A DNA stretch of 64,000 nucleotides from Thiomonas sp. FB-Cd (GTDB lineage: Bacteria; Pseudomonadota; Gammaproteobacteria; Burkholderiales; Burkholderiaceae_C): positions 2,232,001 through 2,296,000 of the forward strand of contig NZ_JPOE01000002.1 of the NCBI RefSeq assembly GCF_000733775.1, read 5' to 3'. Each line of letters starts with the position of its first letter. Position 1 is the stretch's first letter. This document shows positions 8,676 through 19,530 of this stretch, piece by piece. Both the position numbers and the translations under genes were made by a program. A model generated the notes under the pieces. It searched no databases. It saw nothing but the letters and a program-made list of their open reading frames with translations, and was not told where the DNA came from.

Positions 8676-10088
8676 TTATTTGAGCTTCGTGCCCGAAGCC
8701 TTCGCGTAGGCGTCCAGTGCCGGACCGAGGTTTGCCGGCTTTTCGGCCTGCCCGGCCAGTTGGGCTGCTGCCTGCAATTGGGTGTCGGACAGCTCCGGGC
8801 GCAGTTTCTGAAGGGCCTGCACCGCATGGTTGTTGGTTGACGGATCGCCATGGGCCGAGACGCTGTACAGTGCATAAGCGATGACCGGTGACTGTGGCAC
8901 CCCCACTCCACGCTCATACAGCGCGCCCAGGTTGTACTGGGCACTGGCTTCCCCCTGCAGGGCCGATCTGCGGAACCAGTCGGCCGCCTGCAAGTCGTCC
9001 CGGCTCACCCCGCGCCCGTGCTCGTAAAGAAGGCCGAGGTTGTTTTGGGCATGGATCTCACCGTGCTCGGCAGCCTTGCGATACCACGTGGCGGCCTGTG
9101 CATCGTCCTGCGGCACGCCATAGCCCTTTTCCAGCAACCAGCCGAGACTGAACTCGGCATCGACGACGCCCTGGTCAGCGGCCTTGCGGTACCAGGCAGC
9201 AGCCTGCGCATAGCTTTGGGGCACGCCGAATCCGTTTGCATACAGCCAGCCCAGGTTGTCCTGGGCATCCGGCATACCCTGGGCCGCAGCCTCGGCAAAC
9301 CAGGTCGCCGCGTGCTCGTTGCTGCGTTCGACGCCCAGGCCTTTTTTGTACAGAAGCCCGAGCTGATCCTGTGCCCGTGCATCCCCCTGTTCGGCTGCCC
9401 GTCGCAGCCACAGCGCTCCCTGTGCCGGATCTTGCGGCAGCCCCTGTCCACCGACATACATGGCCCCGAGGATCTGTTGCGCTTGGCTCTGCCCTTGCTC
9501 TGCTGCTTTCGTAATCCACGCTGTGGCCTTGGCGTCGTCGCGTTCAACTCCGCGGCCACGACGGTACAAAAGCCCCAAGCGTGTCTGAGCCAGAGCGTTG
9601 CCCTGTAGCGCCGCTTTTGACAACCAGAATACCGCCTTCGCGTCATCCTGGGGCAAGCCCACGCCGCGCTCGTAGAGCAGACCGAGATTCGTCTGGGCCA
9701 GCACATTGCCCTGCATCGCGGCCTTGGCAAACCAGCCTGCGGCTTGCGCGTCGTCACGCGCCACGCCCTGTCCACCGGCGTAGAGCACGCCCAGGGCGTA
9801 CTGACCTTGGGCGAAGCCCTGATCGGCCGCGCGCCGGTACCACGCCGCTGCCTGCTTGAAGTGATGCCCGGAATCGAAATACGTGCCGAGCCAGAACTCG
9901 GCCCCTGCGTCTCCATCACCGGCTGCCGCCTGCAGTTTGTCAAGACTGGCGGCGTTGCCCCGCATGGCCTGCGCCGCAAGATCGCGGGCCTTCAGGACCG
10001 CCTGCGCCGAACTGGTCGTTGCACAGACCGTCAGCGCAAACACACAAGCACCCAGCAGGGTGCGTCGAGGCCGGAAATTGGGGGGCAT
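8676..10088 (-). CDS. Secreted Sel1-repeat (SEL1-like TPR) protein
   Basis: Start placed at the ATG at 10088, which begins MPPNFRPRRTLLGACVFALT, a signal peptide ending near SSA-QAV; the longer frame to 10310 adds a non-signal arginine-rich stretch. The product is 470 residues. After the signal there are ten consecutive repeats of about 36 residues with the pattern A-LG-LY--G-GV--D---A--W--KAA-QG, the Sel1/SLR signature. Such solenoids act as protein-interaction scaffolds, often periplasmic or surface-related. The gene is convergent with the porin gene and no partner is adjacent. The specific role cannot be told from sequence. Confidence 0.88.
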   Translation of the reverse strand: MPPNFRPRRTLLGACVFALTVCATTSSAQAVLKARDLAAQAMRGNAASLDKLQAAAGDGDAGAEFWLGTYFDSGHHFKQAAAWYRRAADQGFAQGQYALGVLYAGGQGVARDDAQAAGWFAKAAMQGNVLAQTNLGLLYERGVGLPQDDAKAVFWLSKAALQGNALAQTRLGLLYRRGRGVERDDAKATAWITKAAEQGQSQAQQILGAMYVGGQGLPQDPAQGALWLRRAAEQGDARAQDQLGLLYKKGLGVERSNEHAATWFAEAAAQGMPDAQDNLGWLYANGFGVPQSYAQAAAWYRKAADQGVVDAEFSLGWLLEKGYGVPQDDAQAATWYRKAAEHGEIHAQNNLGLLYEHGRGVSRDDLQAADWFRRSALQGEASAQYNLGALYERGVGVPQSPVIAYALYSVSAHGDPSTNNHAVQALQKLRPELSDTQLQAAAQLAGQAEKPANLGPALDAYAKASGTKLK

Positions 10089-10306
10089 GATGAAATGGAA
10101 TTGAACGCGCCGACGCGGGCGCAAGATGCCTGCATTCTCACCCCGATCCGGTCCTCCACGCCAGCCCTTTTGTGCCCATGCGTGCCAGGCTAGCCAAGCC
10201 CAGGAACAGAGCATCGCATTGGGACGCCACACGCCATTGCAGCTGGATCGACAACAGCCATGGAAGCCTCGATCAACGAGGCTGATAGCCATCACTGGCG
10301 TTGGCT

Positions 10307-11251
10307 TCAAGCGTGGGGCAATTCATGCGACACGCCAAACTCCGCTTTGCCCAGTACAAGCCCAAGCATATCGATGAACGCGCGGGTTTTGGCCGGCATC
10401 AGTTTGCGGCCCGGAAACACGGCCCAAGCGGTGGGTGACGGAAGACACCAATCCGGAAGCACGCGCTGCAATGCACCGCGCTGCACATCGGGCAGCGCGA
10501 AGTAATCCGACACGCCCACGATTCCCGCGCCGGCACGGGCAAGTCGAATCAGCAGCTCGGGCGAGTTCGCACTGGCACGGCCTCTGGGGACACCCGTCCA
10601 CCGATGCTTACCCCTCAACAGCGTCCACGTCGCCGGCTCCCCGCCACTGCTCAACAGCCGCACGGACTCATGCCGCTCGAGGTCGTCGGGACTTTGAGGC
10701 TCGCCATGTGCGGCCAAGTAGGCAGGTGCGGCATAAAGTCCGCTGGGAAATGCGGCCAGCCTGCGAGCGGCCAGCAAGCTGTCGTCGGGCAACGCGCCCA
10801 TGCGCACAACGACATCAAAACCCTCACTCAACAAGTCCACGCGACGGGGAGACAAATCCAGCTCGAGGGCAATGGCTGGATGCAGTGCGACGAACGCGGC
10901 CAGCGTGTCGGCCAACAGCAAGTTGGCGAAGTCACTTGGCATGGATACACGCAGCCGGCCCGTGGGTATCGCCTGGCGATGCTCGCTCAGCGCGGTCACC
11001 GCATCCACCTCGGCCGCGACCTGGCGCGCATGCTCGAGCAGCTGCCCGCCCAATTCGGTCAAGGCCTGGCGGCGCGTCGTTCGCAACAGAAGGCGCTCGC
11101 CCAAGCGCGCCTCCAGGCCCGCCAACCGACGCGACACCGTGGACTTGGGCATGCCGAGCCGATCGGCAGCGCGGCTGAAGCTGCCAAGTTCAGCCACGAT
11201 CGCAAAGATGAGCAGGTCGTTCGGGTCGACATGACGGAATGATTGTTCCAT
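10307..11251 (-). CDS. LysR-family transcriptional regulator
   Basis: The 314-residue protein starts at ATG 11251 ([14 protein letters not shown]). Its N-terminal winged helix-turn-helix is clear: [24 protein letters not shown] substrate-binding domain follows from about residue 95. It resembles the CrgA-like LysR subgroup common next to oxidoreductases. It is divergent from the azoreductase gene 106 bases away, the usual layout for a LysR regulator and its target. A perfect inverted repeat covers its own start codon, suggesting autoregulation. The inducer is unknown; a quinone or electrophile is plausible given the neighbour. Confidence 0.88.
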   Translation of the reverse strand: MEQSFRHVDPNDLLIFAIVAELGSFSRAADRLGMPKSTVSRRLAGLEARLGERLLLRTTRRQALTELGGQLLEHARQVAAEVDAVTALSEHRQAIPTGRLRVSMPSDFANLLLADTLAAFVALHPAIALELDLSPRRVDLLSEGFDVVVRMGALPDDSLLAARRLAAFPSGLYAAPAYLAAHGEPQSPDDLERHESVRLLSSGGEPATWTLLRGKHRWTGVPRGRASANSPELLIRLARAGAGIVGVSDYFALPDVQRGALQRVLPDWCLPSPTAWAVFPGRKLMPAKTRAFIDMLGLVLGKAEFGVSHELPHA

Positions 11252-11263
11252 AGGCGGAACAAT
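11242..11263. promoter_or_regulatory. Inverted repeat over the lysR start codon, candidate operator
   Basis: ATTGTTCC (11242-11249), six bases, then GGAACAAT (11256-11263): a perfect 8-base inverted repeat that includes the lysR start codon (11249-11251) and lies in the lysR/azoR divergent region. It could be a regulator site or a leader hairpin. Confidence 0.6.
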
Positions 11264-11356
11264 ATTAACCGTTTTCATGGCTTTCATGTCCCTAAAGAGA
11301 CGAATAAAGTGGATGCCTCTCCGCAATCCCTCATGAAAACAGACCAAGGTATCCGC

Positions 11357-11956
11357 ATGAACATTCTGCAAGTCAATGCCAGTGCCCGCCGCGAAGGCTC
11401 CAATTCCACGCGCGTAGCCAACACCATCGTGGCTCACCTGCAAGCACGCAACCCCGTGGCGCGGGTGACCATCCGCGACCTGGCCATCACGCCCCACCCC
11501 CTATTGGACGAACGCGCCCTAGGCGCACTGTTCACCCCGGCCGAGCAGCGCAGCCCGGAACAAGCCGAGCGTGTGGCTCTGGACGACGCGCTGATCGCCG
11601 AGATCCAGCAACACGACACGATCGTGCTTGGCGTACCCATGTACAACTTTGGCATTCCGGTTCAGCTCAAGAACTGGATTGACGCCATTGCGAGGGCAGG
11701 CGTGACGTTCCGGTATTCAGAGCAAGGACCCGAAGGCCTTTTGGCAGGCAAGACGGTGTATGTGGCCTTGGCACGCGGCGGCCGCTACCGCAACACGCCG
11801 AACGACTCCCAAGTCCCCTACCTGAAAACCGTGCTGGGTTTCCTGGGCATGACCGACGTGCGCTTCATCTATGCCGAAGGTTTGGCCATGGGCCCGGAAG
11901 CGCTTGAAAGAGGTCTTGCCGAAGCCCAGGCCGACATGAAAGCCGCCGTAGCCTGA
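11357..11956 (+). CDS. azoR: FMN-dependent NADH-azoreductase / quinone reductase
   Basis: The 199-residue protein starts at ATG 11357 ([18 protein letters not shown]), with AAGG upstream; an alternative ATG is at 11333. The family hallmarks are the N-terminal flavodoxin-like strand with [10 protein letters not shown] phosphate loop, the [26 protein letters not shown] segment (in parts), and ARGGRY near residue 135. AzoR proteins are cytoplasmic FMN dimers that reduce azo bonds and, probably more relevantly, quinones with NADH. The gene is followed by pirin, with which it may be co-expressed, and is probably controlled by the divergent LysR protein. Confidence 0.9.
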   Translation: MNILQVNASARREGSNSTRVANTIVAHLQARNPVARVTIRDLAITPHPLLDERALGALFTPAEQRSPEQAERVALDDALIAEIQQHDTIVLGVPMYNFGIPVQLKNWIDAIARAGVTFRYSEQGPEGLLAGKTVYVALARGGRYRNTPNDSQVPYLKTVLGFLGMTDVRFIYAEGLAMGPEALERGLAEAQADMKAAVA

Positions 11957-12025
11957 TTGCCGCCTTGAAAGCCGGCGTGCGGGTTGCCCCGCATCCTGTA
12001 CACCCGAACCCGAAAGCTCCGCACC

Positions 12026-12934
12026 ATGCACACACCGTCTGACCGCCAAGCCGTGCACCAACCGCGCCGCGTGGAGCGCCTGATCGCGGGCCAGGCCACC
12101 TCCGACGGCGCGGGCGTCAAGCTCACCCGCGTGCTCACCCAATCCCTCCAGCGCCGGCTCGATCCGTTCCTGATGCTGGACGCCTTCGGAAGCGACAATC
12201 CTGAGGACTACATTGCCGGCTTCCCCGACCACCCCCATCGCGGCTTTGAAACCGTGACCTACATGATTGCCGGTCGCATGCTGCACCGCGACAGCGCCGG
12301 CCACGAAGGGCTGCTGGAAAATGGCGGAGTGCAATGGATGACCGCCGGTCGTGGCGTCATCCACTCCGAGATCCCACAGCAGGAAGACGGCGTGATGGAA
12401 GGGTTCCAGCTTTGGCTGAACCTGCCGGCGCGCGACAAAATGCGCGCTCCCTGGTATCGTGATTTCAAGGCGGATGAATTGCCCAAATTCGTGTCGGCGC
12501 AAGGTGTCGCGGTCACCGTGATCGCCGGTACAAGCGGCGAGGTCACCGGCGCCGTCACGCGCGAAGCCACCGCGCCGCTGTACCTCGACTTGCACCTGCC
12601 GGCCGGATCGCAGTTCGCGCAAATCGTGCCACCCACGCACAACGCCTTTGTCTACGTGTACCGCGGCGAAATCCGGATCGGGGGCCAGGCCGTCCCCGCG
12701 CAGCGCATGGCTTTGCTCGCCAACGACACATCCGCCGACGGCGTGGTGATTGAGGCTCCAGGTTCTGCCAGAGCCCTGCTCATTGCGGGCCACCCGCTGA
12801 ACGAACCGATTGCCCAATACGGCCCGTTCGTCATGAACACCAATCAAGAAATCTATCAGGCACTCAGCGACTTCCGCGACGGACGCCTGGGGGAGGCCGC
12901 CAGCCCTGCGCCTGGCGATAAATCGATCAAATAG
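12026..12934 (+). CDS. Pirin-family cupin protein
   Basis: The 302-residue protein counts from ATG 12026 ([10 protein letters not shown]); the frame is open to 11984. It contains the pirin metal site [11 protein letters not shown] and HSE (GRGVIHSE), the quercetinase-like N-cupin, and a C-terminal cupin with conserved [18 protein letters not shown]. Pirins bind Fe or another metal; some show quercetin dioxygenase activity and others act as redox-dependent cofactors. It follows azoR by 70 bases on the same strand, a frequent pairing under LysR control. Its substrate, if any, is unknown. Confidence 0.9.
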   Translation: MHTPSDRQAVHQPRRVERLIAGQATSDGAGVKLTRVLTQSLQRRLDPFLMLDAFGSDNPEDYIAGFPDHPHRGFETVTYMIAGRMLHRDSAGHEGLLENGGVQWMTAGRGVIHSEIPQQEDGVMEGFQLWLNLPARDKMRAPWYRDFKADELPKFVSAQGVAVTVIAGTSGEVTGAVTREATAPLYLDLHLPAGSQFAQIVPPTHNAFVYVYRGEIRIGGQAVPAQRMALLANDTSADGVVIEAPGSARALLIAGHPLNEPIAQYGPFVMNTNQEIYQALSDFRDGRLGEAASPAPGDKSIK

Positions 12935-13272
12935 AACGAAAACGGAGGTTTGGTTCAGGCGCGCGCCCCTGCGCGGGACGTCAAAGCGCGTTGCGGCTGA
13001 CCATCATCCGCGAGCGATGCACGGGCGCGGCACACCGTCACATGCTTCCCGCCTTCGTCATGCGGCATCCGGTGGATGCATACGCCCGAGGCTCGTCGCG
13101 GACGTTCGTCGACGCAATGCACACCGCATGGGTCGCTGAGGCCGTGGATTGCGCGCGCCGCGCCATCGATCCATGCGGCGCATGCTGGCAACCAGCGGCA
13201 ACCCGCAGCAAAAGCGTTCCCCATGACGATGCCGCAATACGGCGCATACCCAGCCACGCTATCCTCAGACCC
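12935..13272. other. Intergenic stretch, nothing recognised
   Basis: About 340 bases between pirin and the ABC transporter. Short frames occur on both strands but none shows a family motif. The real ABC start is the ATG at 13273. Presumably holds the transporter promoter; no clear element was identified. Confidence 0.5.
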
Positions 13273-14199
13273 ATGCACGAAATCCTCAAGGTTTCAAATC
13301 TCTCCAAGACGTATGCCTCCGGCTTTCATGCCTTGAAGGGCATCAATCTGACCATTCGCAGCGGCGAGATCTTCGCGTTGCTCGGGCCCAATGGCGCAGG
13401 CAAGACGACCCTGATCAGCATCATCTGCGGCATCGTCAATCCGAGTGCGGGTTCGGTGACCGTCGACGGCCACGACATCCTGCGTGAGTACCGCGCAGCT
13501 CGGTCCCTGATCGGACTGGTTCCGCAAGAACTGACGACGGATGCCTTCGAGACGGTATGGGCGACGGTCTCCTTCAGCCGCGGCTTATTCGGCAAGCCCC
13601 GCAATCCCCGATATGTCGAGACGGTCCTGAAATCCCTCTCTTTATGGGACAAGAAGGACAACAGGATCATGACTCTTTCAGGGGGCATGAAGCGCCGCGT
13701 ACTCATCGCCAAGGCGCTCGCCCACGAGCCGAAAATCCTGTTCCTGGACGAGCCGACGGCCGGTGTCGATGTCGAGCTCCGACGCGACATGTGGCAGCTG
13801 GTGCGTGAACTGCGCGACACAGGAGTGACCGTGATCCTGACGACCCACTACATCGAGGAGGCCGAAGAGATGGCCGATCGCATCGGCGTCATGAGCAAGG
13901 GGGAGCTGATCCTCGTGAAGAACAAGAAAGACCTGATGCACGAACTCGGCAAGAAGCAACTCGAGCTGCAGCTGCAACAGCCTTTGCCGAACCTACCTGC
14001 CGCACTCTCGATCTATCCCCTGGAGCTGTCGAAGGATGGGCTTGAGTTGACATACACGTATGACGCCCAGGACGAGAGCGTCGGCATTGGGGTGCTCTTG
14101 AAAGCTCTGAGCGATGCGGGAATCCAGTTCAAGGATTTGCACACAACGCAGTCTTCCCTTGAAGATATCTTTGTGGGCTTGGTGAGAGAACCTCAATGA
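13273..14199 (+). CDS. ABC-2 type exporter ATPase (YadG/NodI-like)
   Basis: The 308-residue ATPase starts at ATG 13273 ([15 protein letters not shown]). It has Walker [11 protein letters not shown]-loop LVPQELT, signature LSGGMKRR, Walker [11 protein letters not shown] and H-loop [16 protein letters not shown]. The C-terminal 70 residues form the extra domain typical of YadG/CcmA-like drug or polysaccharide exporters. It overlaps the permease by four bases (ATGA), so the pair is translationally coupled. The substrate is unknown; related two-gene systems export antibiotics, lipids or Nod factor. Confidence 0.92.
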   Translation: MHEILKVSNLSKTYASGFHALKGINLTIRSGEIFALLGPNGAGKTTLISIICGIVNPSAGSVTVDGHDILREYRAARSLIGLVPQELTTDAFETVWATVSFSRGLFGKPRNPRYVETVLKSLSLWDKKDNRIMTLSGGMKRRVLIAKALAHEPKILFLDEPTAGVDVELRRDMWQLVRELRDTGVTVILTTHYIEEAEEMADRIGVMSKGELILVKNKKDLMHELGKKQLELQLQQPLPNLPAALSIYPLELSKDGLELTYTYDAQDESVGIGVLLKALSDAGIQFKDLHTTQSSLEDIFVGLVREPQ

Positions 14200-14957
14200 A
14201 CCTCCATGCAGTTCGTACGATCTACGCGTTCGAGATGGCGCGCGCCAGGCGAACCATGATGCAAAGCATCCTTTCCCCCGTGATTTCAACATCGCTCTAT
14301 TTCGTCGTCTTCGGAGCAGCACTCGGCTCACGGATCCCGACCGTCGGCTCGATCAGCTACGGCGCGTTTATCGTGCCGGGGCTCGTCATGCTGTCCCTGC
14401 TGACGCAGAGCATCTCGAATGCGTCCTTCGGCATCTATTTTCCCAAGTTCAGCGGCACGATCTATGAACTCCTGTCGGCGCCCGTGTCCTATGTCGAGAT
14501 CGTCCTGAGTTACGTTGGCGCTGCCGCGTCGAAGTCCATTGCCCTTGGACTCATCATCCTTGCAACGGCGGGCCTCTTCGTTCCATTGCGCGTCGAGCAC
14601 CCGCTATGGATGCTCACCTTCCTCGTCTTGACAGCGGTCACGTTCAGCCTTGTGGGTTTCATCATCGGCATATGGGCAGACGGGTTTGAAAAGCTGCAGG
14701 TCGTGCCGCTTCTGATCGTGACCCCGTTGACGTTCCTCGGCGGGAGCTTCTACTCGATCGACATGCTGCCTCCCCTGTGGCGCACGGTGGCGTTGTTTGA
14801 TCCCGTGGTGTACCTGATCAGCGGATTTCGCTGGAGCTTTTACGGGATCGCGGACGTCAACGTGGGCATCAGTCTTGGGATGACGGCGGCCTTCCTGGCA
14901 ATCTCGCTAGCTGTCGTCGCATGGATCTTCAAGACAGGATACCGGCTCAAGGCCTAA
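14196..14957 (+). CDS. ABC-2 type exporter permease (YadH-like)
   Basis: The 253-residue membrane protein has six predicted helices and the ABC-2 motif region around [20 protein letters not shown] and a late [16 protein letters not shown] segment that marks this family. It starts four bases inside the ATPase gene. Each half would dimerise to form the exporter. Length is close to that of E. coli YadH (256). No accessory periplasmic or outer-membrane component is adjacent. Confidence 0.92.
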   Translation: MNLHAVRTIYAFEMARARRTMMQSILSPVISTSLYFVVFGAALGSRIPTVGSISYGAFIVPGLVMLSLLTQSISNASFGIYFPKFSGTIYELLSAPVSYVEIVLSYVGAAASKSIALGLIILATAGLFVPLRVEHPLWMLTFLVLTAVTFSLVGFIIGIWADGFEKLQVVPLLIVTPLTFLGGSFYSIDMLPPLWRTVALFDPVVYLISGFRWSFYGIADVNVGISLGMTAAFLAISLAVVAWIFKTGYRLKA

Positions 14958-15538
14958 TCCGCCCTCAAACGCTGATTTGGACGGGCGCTCAGCGAGCACG
15001 GCTCCGCGCTTTGCGTCGACCGCTGCCATGCGGCCCCGATCCGGCAGCCGTCGATGTCATGCCCCAAGCGGCGCATGATTGCGCGACCTTCAACACGGCA
15101 CGCCTCCTGCACCGACATCGCTTGGCGAGCATCGTTGGCCCCGGCACGGATCCTCGCGCGCATTCCACACTCTGCTCGAGCGTGCCCAGGAGCCAGCCAT
15201 CGAGAATGAGGACTCAAGTGGGTCGCGGCTTGGCGCTTCGATCTGCCACGCTGACGCGCGCTTCGTTGATCGTGATGCGCGGCAGTCACATTCCAGACCA
15301 CAAGGCTTGGCTATATGCTCAAGAATCCCATCGCCGATTAGGATGAGCCAATCGATCCATCGGCGGGGCTTCTCGGCGCGAACTGTGGAGGGGGCCGATC
15401 GGTCCGACCTGGGTCGTGCGAACCCGGATCGCCATCCCCGCCGAAGCTCTGTTTTCGACCATGGCAGTGAAATGCGACGCAATGCCATTGCGGTCCAACA
15501 TGCACGCACGGATCACTTCACGAATCTAGGAGCCCACG
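14958..15538. other. Intergenic stretch of about 580 bases, no gene recognised
   Basis: Long region between the ABC permease and the H+-ATPase. Open frames exist on both strands but are arginine-rich shadows of GC-rich DNA with no recognisable domain. Probably carries the ATPase promoter and leader; the ATPase ATG at 15539 is preceded by AGGAG (15527-15533 region). Confidence 0.5.
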
Positions 15539-18025
15539 ATGGACCTGCAAACCGATGTGCTTGATGCCAAAGGCGCGGTGGATTTGACTTCAGAGGCCAT
15601 CCTTCAACAGCTCGGCAGCAGTCTCGATGGACTGAGCCAGGCCGAGGCGCAGCAGCGCCTGATCCGTTTCGGCGCCAACAGCCTGCCCGAGGCCAAGGAG
15701 AGTCTGCTCAGAAAGCTGCTGCACTATTTTTGGGGACCCATTCCCTGGATGATCGAAATGGCTGCGCTGCTGTCGGCACTCGTGCGCCATTGGACAGATT
15801 TCGCCATCATTGTGCTTCTGCTTTTGTTCAATGCAGGGGTGGGGTTTTGGCAGGAATACAAGGCTTCGAGCGCGCTGGACGCACTGAAAAAGCAACTGGC
15901 CCTCAAGTGCCGGGTGCGCCGTGATGGCCAGTGGGTCGAGATCGATGCAGCCCAACTCGTCGTGGGCGACCTGGTGCGCGTGCGTCTGGGCGACATCCTG
16001 CCGGCAGACCTCAAGCTCCTGCAGGGGGACTTTCTGAGCGTCGATCAATCTGCGCTGACCGGCGAATCGTTGCCAGTCGATCGCAAGGCTGGCGACGTTG
16101 TGTACTCGGGTTCGATTGCCAAGCAAGGCGAGATGGTCGGCTTGGTCTTTGCCACCGGCGCGCGTACATATCTGGGGAAAACTGCCGCACTGGTGCAGAA
16201 GGCCGGCTCCGTCTCACATTTCCAGAAAGCTGTGCTCAGCATCGGCGACTATCTGATCTACGTCAGTCTGGGCTTGGTTGCCATGTTGGTGCTGGTCGAA
16301 CTTGCGCGCGGCCTTCCTTGGCTGGACCTGCTGCAATTCGCGCTGATCCTCACGGTAGCCTCAATTCCGGTGGCCATGCCTGCTGTCCTCTCGGTCACCA
16401 TGGCATTGGGAGCCCTCGCGCTGTCGAAGGAAAAAGCCATCGTATCGCGCCTGGAATCCATTGAGGAAATGGCGGCCGTGGACGTTCTTTGCACGGACAA
16501 GACCGGCACGCTGACGCAGAACAGGCTCACGCTGGGCGACCCAATTCTGATGACGGCAGGCAGTGCCGCGACGCTCAACCTGCACGCTGCGCTTGCCAGC
16601 CAGAGCGACAACGGCGATGCGATTGATAGCGCCATTTACGCAGCGCTGGCAATCAAAAACTTGCCGGACGGATATGTCGCGCAGCACTTCAAGCCCTTCG
16701 ATCCGGTGGGCAAGCGTAGCGAGGGAACATGGGTGGACGCGCAGGGCCAACGCATCACGGCGAGCAAGGGTGCACCACAAGTGATGCTGAATCTGGTCCA
16801 GGCCGATGCCGAGGCGCGAACCCGGGCTCAGACGTGGATCGACGCACAGGCAAGCAAGGGCTTTCGAACCCTCGGCGTGGCAACCCGCGTTGCAGACGGC
16901 CCCTGGCAGCTTGACGGCATCCTGGCACTGTTCGACCCGCCCCGCACCGACTCGGCGCAAACCATTACCGACGCAAAGCAGCATGGCCTCATGGTCAAGA
17001 TGGTGACAGGCGACAACGTGGCGATCGCGCGCGAGATTGCAGGACAACTCGGCATCGGGCGCAACATCGTGGCCGCCGACGCGGTGTTTGGTGCGCAGAA
17101 TCCACCGGGGATCGGCCTCGCCGATCAGGTTGTCGCCGCAGACGGCTTTGCACAAGTTTTTCCCGAGCACAAATATGGCATTGTCAAAGCGCTGCAGGAT
17201 GCGGGGCATCGTGTGGCGATGACTGGCGATGGAGTCAACGACGCGCCAGCGCTCAAGCAGGCCGACGTGGGGATTGCCGTATCCGGCGCGACCGATGCGG
17301 CCCGTGCTGCGGCGGCACTCATCCTCACAGCACCGGGCCTGTCAACCATTGTCAAGGCGGTCGAGGAGGCGCGGCGCATTTTCGAGCGCATGAACAGCTA
17401 TGCGATCTACCGCATCACGGAGACCATTCGCATCATGGTGTTCGTGGTGCTTGCGATGCTGGCCTACAACTTCTACCCGATCACCGCAGTGATGATCATT
17501 CTTCTGGCCTTCTTCAATGACGTGCCGATCATGACCATTGCCTATGACCGCACCGCAGTCGATCCGCAACCCGTGCGATGGGACATGCGCCAAGTGCTGA
17601 CCGTGTCCACAGTGATGGGCCTGACCGGTACGGCGGGCAGCTTCTTGATGCTGTACCTGGCACTGGACTGGTTGCACCTGCCCATCCCCAAGGTGCAAAC
17701 CTACATCTTTCTCAAGATGGCCGTGGCCGGGCACCTCACGCTGTTTGTCTCGCGAACGCGGCAGGCCTATTGGCGCAAGCCCTACCCAGCTCCCATCATG
17801 ATCTGGTCCGCAGTGCTGACCAAACTCGCCGCCACGCTGTTGTGCGCCTGGGGGTTTGGCTTGATTGCGCCGATTTCCTGGCCCGAGATCGCGCTGATCT
17901 GGGGCTACTCCATCGCATGGTCTGTGCTGACGGACTGGACGAAGCGAATGGTCTACAGGCATTTCGAGCACAGCGTGCCGCGCCACCGCAAGTTCCTCAG
18001 CTTTCTCAAACGCCGAACCCTATGA
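15539..18025 (+). CDS. Plasma-membrane-type (P3A) proton-exporting ATPase
   Basis: The 828-residue P-type ATPase shows an N-terminal cation-ATPase domain, TGES actuator loop (SALTGESLPVD), the phosphorylation motif CTDKTGTLTQN with Asp320, and the hinge motif GDGVNDAPALKQADVGIAVSGATDAA. About ten membrane helices are expected, with the P3A-type transmembrane region TVASIPVAMPAVLSVTMALG. The length and motifs match H+-ATPases of plants, fungi, archaea and some acid-tolerant bacteria, which export protons using ATP. It is monocistronic. In a chemolithotroph that acidifies its surroundings it would help keep cytoplasmic pH; that role is inferred. Confidence 0.9.
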   Translation: MDLQTDVLDAKGAVDLTSEAILQQLGSSLDGLSQAEAQQRLIRFGANSLPEAKESLLRKLLHYFWGPIPWMIEMAALLSALVRHWTDFAIIVLLLLFNAGVGFWQEYKASSALDALKKQLALKCRVRRDGQWVEIDAAQLVVGDLVRVRLGDILPADLKLLQGDFLSVDQSALTGESLPVDRKAGDVVYSGSIAKQGEMVGLVFATGARTYLGKTAALVQKAGSVSHFQKAVLSIGDYLIYVSLGLVAMLVLVELARGLPWLDLLQFALILTVASIPVAMPAVLSVTMALGALALSKEKAIVSRLESIEEMAAVDVLCTDKTGTLTQNRLTLGDPILMTAGSAATLNLHAALASQSDNGDAIDSAIYAALAIKNLPDGYVAQHFKPFDPVGKRSEGTWVDAQGQRITASKGAPQVMLNLVQADAEARTRAQTWIDAQASKGFRTLGVATRVADGPWQLDGILALFDPPRTDSAQTITDAKQHGLMVKMVTGDNVAIAREIAGQLGIGRNIVAADAVFGAQNPPGIGLADQVVAADGFAQVFPEHKYGIVKALQDAGHRVAMTGDGVNDAPALKQADVGIAVSGATDAARAAAALILTAPGLSTIVKAVEEARRIFERMNSYAIYRITETIRIMVFVVLAMLAYNFYPITAVMIILLAFFNDVPIMTIAYDRTAVDPQPVRWDMRQVLTVSTVMGLTGTAGSFLMLYLALDWLHLPIPKVQTYIFLKMAVAGHLTLFVSRTRQAYWRKPYPAPIMIWSAVLTKLAATLLCAWGFGLIAPISWPEIALIWGYSIAWSVLTDWTKRMVYRHFEHSVPRHRKFLSFLKRRTL

Positions 18026-18272
18026 AACTCGCGTGAAGCGACCCAGCAGGGGCGCACCCAAAACACCGATCGCAAGCCAGTCAAACACGGCGCGCGAGTC
18101 TTGCATCAACGTCGAAAGACAACGTTCATTTGGACATCGGCGTTGACCAATGGCCGCACATTCTTGCAATAAGTTACGGGTAAAAGATGAACAATAGTCC
18201 GCTGACCCTGTCCAATTCCGATTGGCATGCCGCCGTGTGCCTTTGCCCGTAATCAGCCGCACCGACCCCCTG

Positions 18273-19499
18273 ATGTCCACCACACTCGCGTCCGAATCGC
18301 TCAAGAAAACACCTCCAACCCCAATGACCGCGCAGGAGCGCCGTTCCAGCATGACGCTGGCGTCCATCTACGGGCTGCGCATGCTTGGTCTGTTTCTCAT
18401 CCTTCCGGTTTTTGCCATTTATGCGAGAACCCTTCCTGGCGGGGATGATCACCTTCTCGTGGGTCTTGCGCTGGGCATTTACGGCCTGACCCAGGCGGTA
18501 TTGCAAATTCCCTTCGGTATTGCGAGCGATCGGTTCGGACGCAAGCCGGTCATGATGTTCGGGATGGTGATCTTCGCGCTTGGCTCCTTCATGGCCGGGG
18601 CATCGCACACACTCGATGGCATCATCGTCGGCCGAGCGGTCCAAGGTGCTGGGGCCATTTCTGCGGCGATTTCGGCGATGATCGCGGACTCCACCCGAGA
18701 CGAGAACCGCACCAAGGCGATGGCCATGGTCGGTATGACCATCGGCATGAGCTTTATCGTTTCGTTGGTCGCGGGTCCGCTGCTTTATCACGTCATTGGC
18801 GTACCGGGCATGTTTGTCCTCACCGGTGTTTTAGCGCTGATTGCCATCGCCGTGATCAAGTGGGTAGTCCCCGACGCCCCAATGACCGCGCGTGCCGAAG
18901 AGCTTGGCAGCTCGGCGCCACGCGACTCGGTGTTGACGCCCGCTTTGCTTCGCCTGCATTTCAGCATTTTCGTGGTCAATTTCACCCAGGTCGCCATGTT
19001 CGTGGTCGTGCCGCTCGCCTTGGTGCATCGCGCTGGCATTGCGGTGCAACACCATTGGATGGTGTACCTGCCGGTGACACTTGGCTCGTTCATCGTTGCC
19101 GTGCCGGGCATCATTTGGGCAGAAAGCCGTGGCCACATGCGCCCGGTGTTCATTGGTGCGGTGGCTCTCATGGTGCTGACCATGTTGGGATTCGCATTTG
19201 GCTACACCGAGCCTGTTCCACTCATTGCCTCGCTGTTTTTCTTTTTCGTGGCATTCAATGTCATGGAGGCGCTCATTCCTTCGCTCGTGTCGCGCACGGC
19301 GCCGCCAGCACGCAAGGGGCTTGCGCTCGGCGTCTATAACACCGCGCAGTCACTTGGTCTGTTTGCCGGCGGCGCATTGGGGGGATGGATTGCGAAATCC
19401 TGGTCGGCTGAAGGCGTTTTTCTGGCATGCGCCGCCCTGTCACTGGTTTGGCTCGTCGTGGCTTTGTTTATTCAGCCACCGCCCAAGCGGGCGCATTGA
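18273..19499 (+). CDS. MFS transporter (YajR-like)
   Basis: A major facilitator of about 408 residues with twelve predicted helices. Motif A is clear (GIASDRFGRKPVMM). Likely starts are ATG 18273 (MSTTLASESL) or ATG 18324 (MTAQERRSSM); the frame is open to 18222. The sequence resembles the betaproteobacterial YajR-like group but ends after helix 12 (FIQPPPKRAH) without YajR's C-terminal domain. The substrate cannot be assigned. It is followed on the same strand by the SCO and ClcA genes with short gaps, so the three may be cotranscribed. Confidence 0.85.
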   Translation: MSTTLASESLKKTPPTPMTAQERRSSMTLASIYGLRMLGLFLILPVFAIYARTLPGGDDHLLVGLALGIYGLTQAVLQIPFGIASDRFGRKPVMMFGMVIFALGSFMAGASHTLDGIIVGRAVQGAGAISAAISAMIADSTRDENRTKAMAMVGMTIGMSFIVSLVAGPLLYHVIGVPGMFVLTGVLALIAIAVIKWVVPDAPMTARAEELGSSAPRDSVLTPALLRLHFSIFVVNFTQVAMFVVVPLALVHRAGIAVQHHWMVYLPVTLGSFIVAVPGIIWAESRGHMRPVFIGAVALMVLTMLGFAFGYTEPVPLIASLFFFFVAFNVMEALIPSLVSRTAPPARKGLALGVYNTAQSLGLFAGGALGGWIAKSWSAEGVFLACAALSLVWLVVALFIQPPPKRAH

Positions 19500-19530
19500 C
19501 GCCCCACTGAATCCGTCGCCCGGGGAAAGG

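Noticed and set aside
13038..13336. Short frames upstream of the ABC ATPase
   Set aside because: They overlap one another on both strands and none extends the ATPase with recognisable sequence; ATG 13273 fits the family start.
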